Part shown: positions 3,703 to 6,698 of the stretch, in pieces | Layout of the letters: each line of letters starts with the position of its first letter | Numbering within the stretch: position 1 is the first letter of the stretch | Source of the DNA: Armatimonadota bacterium | Lineage (GTDB): Bacteria; Cloacimonadota; Cloacimonadia; Cloacimonadales; TCS61 | Length of the DNA: 6,698 nucleotides | Direction of reading: 5' to 3' | NCBI GenBank assembly: GCA_030612605.1 | Contig: JAUWNO010000117.1 | Coordinates: 1 to 6,698 of the forward strand | Made by a program: the position numbers and the translations under genes | The notes under the pieces: model-generated | Databases searched by the model: none | Told to the model about the DNA's origin: nothing | Seen by the model: only the letters and a program-made list of their open reading frames with translations

Positions 3703-6594
3703 TTATTTTAGGAGGATCATCTTCTTAGTACTAGTAAATTTACCTGCTCTCATCTTGTAGAAATAAATTCCTGATGAAACCGGTTTGCCATTCTTGTCCT
3801 TTCCATCCCAAACAACGCTGTGTTCACTCGTTCCTAAACTCCCGTTTGGGAACGTGAACACCTTTACTTTCTGACCCTTTAGATTAAAAATTTCAATCTT
3901 AGCGTCCTTTGCGTCCTCAGCGTAGAGATTAAAAGAGATTGTAGTAGTCGGATTGAACGGATTGGGATAATTTCCAATAAGCTCGGTAACTAATGGAATG
4001 GGCAAATCACCAACGTCAAGAATAACTATTATAGATGCAATTGGAGATTCCCAACCCCCATCATATACAGCAGAAACTCCAAATTCGAACGTACTAGGTG
4101 GGGGTGATACAATAAGATAGAATATAGAAGTGACAGTTTCTATAAACTCACCATTGATATAAATATTATAGTAATCCAGATTTCTTCCTGAAAGTGGTCC
4201 TGGAGGATCCCAAGTTATAAAAATATAATTTCCTTGCATTGTAGCTGTCAGATTTATTGGAGAATATAGAATAACAGTTGCTTCTTCTACATTAGATGGA
4301 TAAGATTCACCAATGTAGTAGATTGCTGTTACTTTATATTCATAAGTTCCGTTATCTAAAGCATAGTCGTCATAGGTCATTTCGAGCGGATCGAGGATTT
4401 CAGCTATTTCGATTTCATCACGATAAACCTTGAATCCAAGGAGATTACGATTGATTCTTGAATTTTCAATTTTTCCATTTCTTGGATGGATGTTAAGAAT
4501 TTCCGGAGTTCCGTTTGAAATCATTTGCCTGGTATTTTGAACAACAGGTTTATGCATTGGAAGATCATCTCCTACATCAACAACACCTTCGATGCACCAG
4601 TTGTAATCAAGATTAAAAGCTACACTTATTTCCTGCCAGATTCCTTCATAGAACATCCAGTCACCTTTTCCTGCCACAGCAGGACCGGCATCCACGCTGG
4701 ATGGATGGTCGCCAGTTGCTGAAATATCATAACCGATCCAGTACTCATTTCCTGGTTCGATTGTTATCGGGGGTGTTAATGTATGAGTAGTCCAGCTTTC
4801 GATATGAACAGAATTAGTTATATCTGCTGAATAAATTTCAGTTCCCGGGTCTCCAAATGAACCACCTTCCCAAATCTTAACTGCTACATAATTGAAATCT
4901 GCTGTGCGTATGTGAATCCTGATATTGATAATTTCTTGATAATAATAATTTACTAATTCATCTTCTGTGAACCTGGCAGCACACATCCAGTCTGTTGCTA
5001 ATCCGGTTCCGATGCCATTATAATCATAACCGGAATGATGTGCCAGTACATCGCCTGTTCCTGGCATCTCCCACTCTAAGTGAACATCATTATAGTCGAA
5101 TACTGTGGCAACTAAATTTTCAGGAGGAGGTGGAGGAGGAAATCCCCAAAATATTACTTCAACAATTTCAGATTCACCCGGGTCATCATATACGGCAGAA
5201 ACACCTAGAGTGGCTTGTTGACCATAAATAAGACCTGTAAATTGATAGAACAGGTCTGTGGTGAAATCTTGAAAGCAGCCATCAAGATATAAATTGTAAC
5301 CTGTTAGTTCTCTTGAAATTTCAGTTGATGAAGTATCTGGCGGCTCCCAGGTTAGTAATGCAGTCCAGGTTACCTGAACATTTTGCGGTGGAGGAAAAAT
5401 CCATTGAAGAGATAGATCAATATTTCCGGTAATCTGACCTTCTTCGACACCGACATCATGAACAGTATCATTGAAATAACCTTCCAGAGATGCTGTAACA
5501 TTATAAGTTCCGGGTTCAATTTCGATGGAATAAAATCCAGAAGAATCAGGATTTGTAGATTCTGTTCCAGCAGTTACAATAACTTCTTCAACATTTCCTG
5601 TACCACCTTCCAAAGATACAGTACCTTCTATCCAACCAGGTCCTTCCGGACAATTTCCAATAATTATTCCGCTGGGATTCGTATTTACAGGGATTGTTTC
5701 AACAACAGTGCCGGAGCTTATCTCTATTACTGAGATACTATTTCCACCACCATTTGTAACATAAGCATATTCTCCATCAGGAGTAAAAGCGATTGCTTTG
5801 GGCCAGGAACCAACAGCAATAGTATTTTCAACAGTATTTGTAGAAATTTGGATCACGGAAACATTATTGGACATAAAGAAGTTTACTACATAAGCAAATT
5901 CGCCGTCTGGAGTAATTGCAATCCCATGAGGCCAATCTCCCACACCAATAGTTGCTATAACCGTATTATTCGATGTTTGTATAACAGACACATTATCGCT
6001 GAAACGATTAGTTACATAAGCATAATCTCCATTTGGAGTGATAGCTATCCGATATGGTGAACTGCCAACGCCAATCGTAGCAACAATCGTATTATCGGAT
6101 GTCTGAACCACTTGAACCGATCCTGCTTGTTCCAATGCAAAATAGGCATATTGTCCATCCGGAGTGATAGTTACACCCATCGGACCATCACCAGTAGTTA
6201 CAGTAGCCACAACCGTATTTGAGGAAATCTCTATAACAGAGAACGAATCACTGAAATAATTTGCTACATAACCATATAATCCATTAGGAGTAATAGCGAT
6301 CTGGGCTGGACAGTTCCCAACCGTTATGGTTGTTAATATTGTGTTATCTGAAGTTTGAATCACAGTTACTTTGTTATTGCAGGCAGCCGAACCATAATTC
6401 GTCACATAAACATACTCATGATCCGGTGTGAAAGCAAGACCAATTGGACCTGTATCTGTAGAAATAGTTTCCACAACTGTGTTGTTCGATGTTTGAATCA
6501 CAGAGATATTATCCGCTTCCCAGTTTGCTACATACGCTCTTTCTTCAGCAATTAAAAATAATGTTTGTAAAAGAATAAAAAAATAAAGATACAA
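3703..6594 (-). CDS. Secreted YVTN beta-propeller / fibronectin-like protein with type IX sorting domain; start frameshifted
   Basis: This is a 963-residue open frame for an exported surface or extracellular protein, function unknown. In order: a hydrophobic signal-peptide core (about 2-16); seven YVTN-type propeller repeats (20-312); a carboxypeptidase-regulatory-like beta domain (about 320-396, GWIEGTVSLEGG...GFYSIEIEPGTYNV); a fibronectin-III-like domain (about 400-482); a proline run (486-491); a second fibronectin-like domain that begins at NLVATVFDYNDVHLEWEMPG and resumes at LLGFKVYRDEIEIAE (about 718-775), apparently interrupted by a module (about 513-675); a third fibronectin-like domain (780-858) closely resembling the first; and a sorting domain (875-963, NYPNPFNPTTTISFNL to KKMILLK) of the type IX secretion kind. 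The frame begins at TTG 6594 with no ribosome site and lacks a charged n-region. The likely true start, ATG 6613 with GGAGG, is out of frame. Adhesion or polymer binding is plausible but not shown. Confidence 0.92.
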   Translation of the reverse strand: MYLYFFILLQTLFLIAEERAYVANWEADNISVIQTSNNTVVETISTDTGPIGLAFTPDHEYVYVTNYGSAACNNKVTVIQTSDNTILTTITVGNCPAQIAITPNGLYGYVANYFSDSFSVIEISSNTVVATVTTGDGPMGVTITPDGQYAYFALEQAGSVQVVQTSDNTIVATIGVGSSPYRIAITPNGDYAYVTNRFSDNVSVIQTSNNTVIATIGVGDWPHGIAITPDGEFAYVVNFFMSNNVSVIQISTNTVENTIAVGSWPKAIAFTPDGEYAYVTNGGGNSISVIEISSGTVVETIPVNTNPSGIIIGNCPEGPGWIEGTVSLEGGTGNVEEVIVTAGTESTNPDSSGFYSIEIEPGTYNVTASLEGYFNDTVHDVGVEEGQITGNIDLSLQWIFPPPQNVQVTWTALLTWEPPDTSSTEISRELTGYNLYLDGCFQDFTTDLFYQFTGLIYGQQATLGVSAVYDDPGESEIVEVIFWGFPPPPPPENLVATVFDYNDVHLEWEMPGTGDVLAHHSGYDYNGIGTGLATDWMCAARFTEDELVNYYYQEIINIRIHIRTADFNYVAVKIWEGGSFGDPGTEIYSADITNSVHIESWTTHTLTPPITIEPGNEYWIGYDISATGDHPSSVDAGPAVAGKGDWMFYEGIWQEISVAFNLDYNWCIEGVVDVGDDLPMHKPVVQNTRQMISNGTPEILNIHPRNGKIENSRINRNLLGFKVYRDEIEIAEILDPLEMTYDDYALDNGTYEYKVTAIYYIGESYPSNVEEATVILYSPINLTATMQGNYIFITWDPPGPLSGRNLDYYNIYINGEFIETVTSIFYLIVSPPPSTFEFGVSAVYDGGWESPIASIIVILDVGDLPIPLVTELIGNYPNPFNPTTTISFNLYAEDAKDAKIEIFNLKGQKVKVFTFPNGSLGTSEHSVVWDGKDKNGKPVSSGIYFYKMRAGKFTSTKKMILLK
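3706..3972 (-). other. Type IX-like C-terminal sorting domain
   Basis: These 89 C-terminal residues have the conserved layout NYPNPFNP - TTISFNL - IEIFNLKGQKVKVF - HSVVWDGKDKNGKPVSSG - IYFYKMRAG - KKMILLK. In FCB bacteria this beta-sandwich tail directs secretion across the outer membrane by the PorU-type system and is usually cleaved. It is the strongest taxonomic hint in the window. Confidence 0.88.
3898..3924 (-). repeat. Three-unit nonamer repeat inside the sorting-domain coding sequence
   Basis: On the plus strand the units are CTTAGCGTC, CTTTGCGTC and CTCAGCGTA (3898-3906, 3907-3915, 3916-3924). On the coding strand they encode the run Y-AED-AKD-AK between ISFNL and IEIFNLKGQKV. Each unit is GC-richer than its surroundings and keeps the GCGT core. 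The period of nine preserves the reading frame. Confidence 0.75.
5659..6537 (-). repeat. Seven YVTN beta-propeller repeats
   Basis: Seven units of 37-46 residues follow each other without gaps, starting at residues 20, 61, 107, 149, 191, 233 and 276 of the large protein. The consensus is YAYVTN...(N/D)(S/N)VSVIQTS.NTV.ATI.VG..P..IAITPDG. Seven units are enough to close one complete seven-bladed propeller, so this domain looks whole. DNA-level similarity between units is visible but not near-identical, so recent expansion is unlikely. Confidence 0.9.
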
Positions 6595-6623
6595 AACAAT
6601 ACAATTTTTTCATTTGAACCTCC
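6577..6623 (-). promoter_or_regulatory. Ribosome site, ATG and slippery runs at the out-of-frame start of the secreted protein
   Basis: GGAGG (6619-6623) lies 5 bases before an ATG at 6613-6611, the best initiation signal near this gene. In frame, that ATG encodes only 22 residues (MKKLYCFVSLFFYSFTNIIF, then NC) and stops at TGA 6547-6545. It is one base out of frame with the large open frame. A run of six A (6605-6610) and one of seven T on the coding strand (6577-6583) lie between. One T fewer would give MKKLYCFVSLFFILLQTLF followed by LIA-EERAYV, an ordinary signal peptide joined to the first propeller repeat. Confidence 0.8.
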
Positions 6624-6698
6624 GGTTATGATCTCGTTCCAATGCTCCACAGCCTGTGTGAAAACAGATGAAAAGCACGATTTTTTTTAACCCCCTCT
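6624..6698. other. Leader region of the large gene at the window edge
   Basis: No coding region can be supported here. Visible are a short hairpin CACA-GCC-TGTG (6648-6658), a run of eight T (6681-6688) and the segment CTCGTTCCAATGCTCC (6633-6648), which resembles one arm of dispersed palindromic repeats known from many bacteria but lacks its partner arm. No convincing promoter boxes are seen; the promoter may lie outside the window. Confidence 0.3.

Noticed and set aside
5119..5142. GGAGGAGGTGGAGGAGG stretch resembling the tmRNA 3' end, as a possible attachment-site duplicate
   Set aside because: The likeness is only to the GGTGGAGGTGG part; here it encodes the proline run at residues 486-491 and the T-arm sequence is absent. 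The similar run near 1185 encodes the lipoprotein's prolines.
5659..6537. Regular repeats every ~126 bases considered as a CRISPR-like or satellite array
   Set aside because: The periodicity is that of an intact coding frame with seven YVTN repeats and no conserved DNA repeat/variable spacer pattern.
4525..6555. Several plus-strand open frames of 65-91 codons
   Set aside because: All are antisense to the large secreted-protein gene, whose domains are recognisable along its full length; their products are low in sense and have no start signals.

Overview
The window reads as a piece of an AT-rich, Gram-negative genome of the Fibrobacterota-Chlorobiota-Bacteroidota (FCB) type. The best clue is the large secreted protein at 3703-6594. 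It ends in a NYPNPFNP...GQKV...WDGKD..G.PVSSGIYFY.M...KKMILLK domain, the kind of C-terminal sorting domain used for type IX secretion. With the fibronectin-like modules and the low GC content, this fits Candidatus Cloacimonadota or a neighbouring lineage; that phylum call is an inference from style. All genes I can support lie on the minus strand, so transcription runs from high to low coordinates.

From right to left: (1) At 3703-6613 is a gene for a roughly 965-residue exported protein: a seven-unit YVTN-type beta-propeller, a carboxypeptidase-regulatory-like domain, fibronectin-III-like domains (one apparently split by an inserted module) and a sorting domain. Its only good start codon and ribosome binding site (6613) are one base out of frame with the body, at homopolymer runs in the signal peptide. 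A terminator hairpin follows at 3631-3657. (2) At 3090-3437 is a complete one-piece tmRNA (ssrA) with an encoded CCA end and the tag ANDNFALAA. (3) Immediately after its 3' end is a compact block of nested inverted repeats (2994-3089). (4) At 2718-2957 is a small single-domain GIY-YIG nuclease. (5) At 1377-2537 is a cytoplasmic alkaline-phosphatase-superfamily phosphodiesterase with its active site intact. (6) At 114-1262 is a two-gene envelope operon: a small coiled-coil lipoprotein, then an exported coiled-coil protein with two LysM repeats, closed by a strong bidirectional terminator at 64-103.

The genes do not form one pathway. The linked sets are the lipoprotein/LysM pair, probably an outer-membrane/peptidoglycan module, and the tmRNA/palindrome/GIY-YIG cluster, which looks like a nuclease gene settled behind a conserved RNA gene. 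I see no clear CRISPR array, IS element, phage module or defence system. The points most worth checking are the frameshifted signal peptide, the tmRNA-palindrome-nuclease arrangement, a nonamer repeat inside the sorting-domain coding sequence, and the inverted repeat upstream of the tmRNA.
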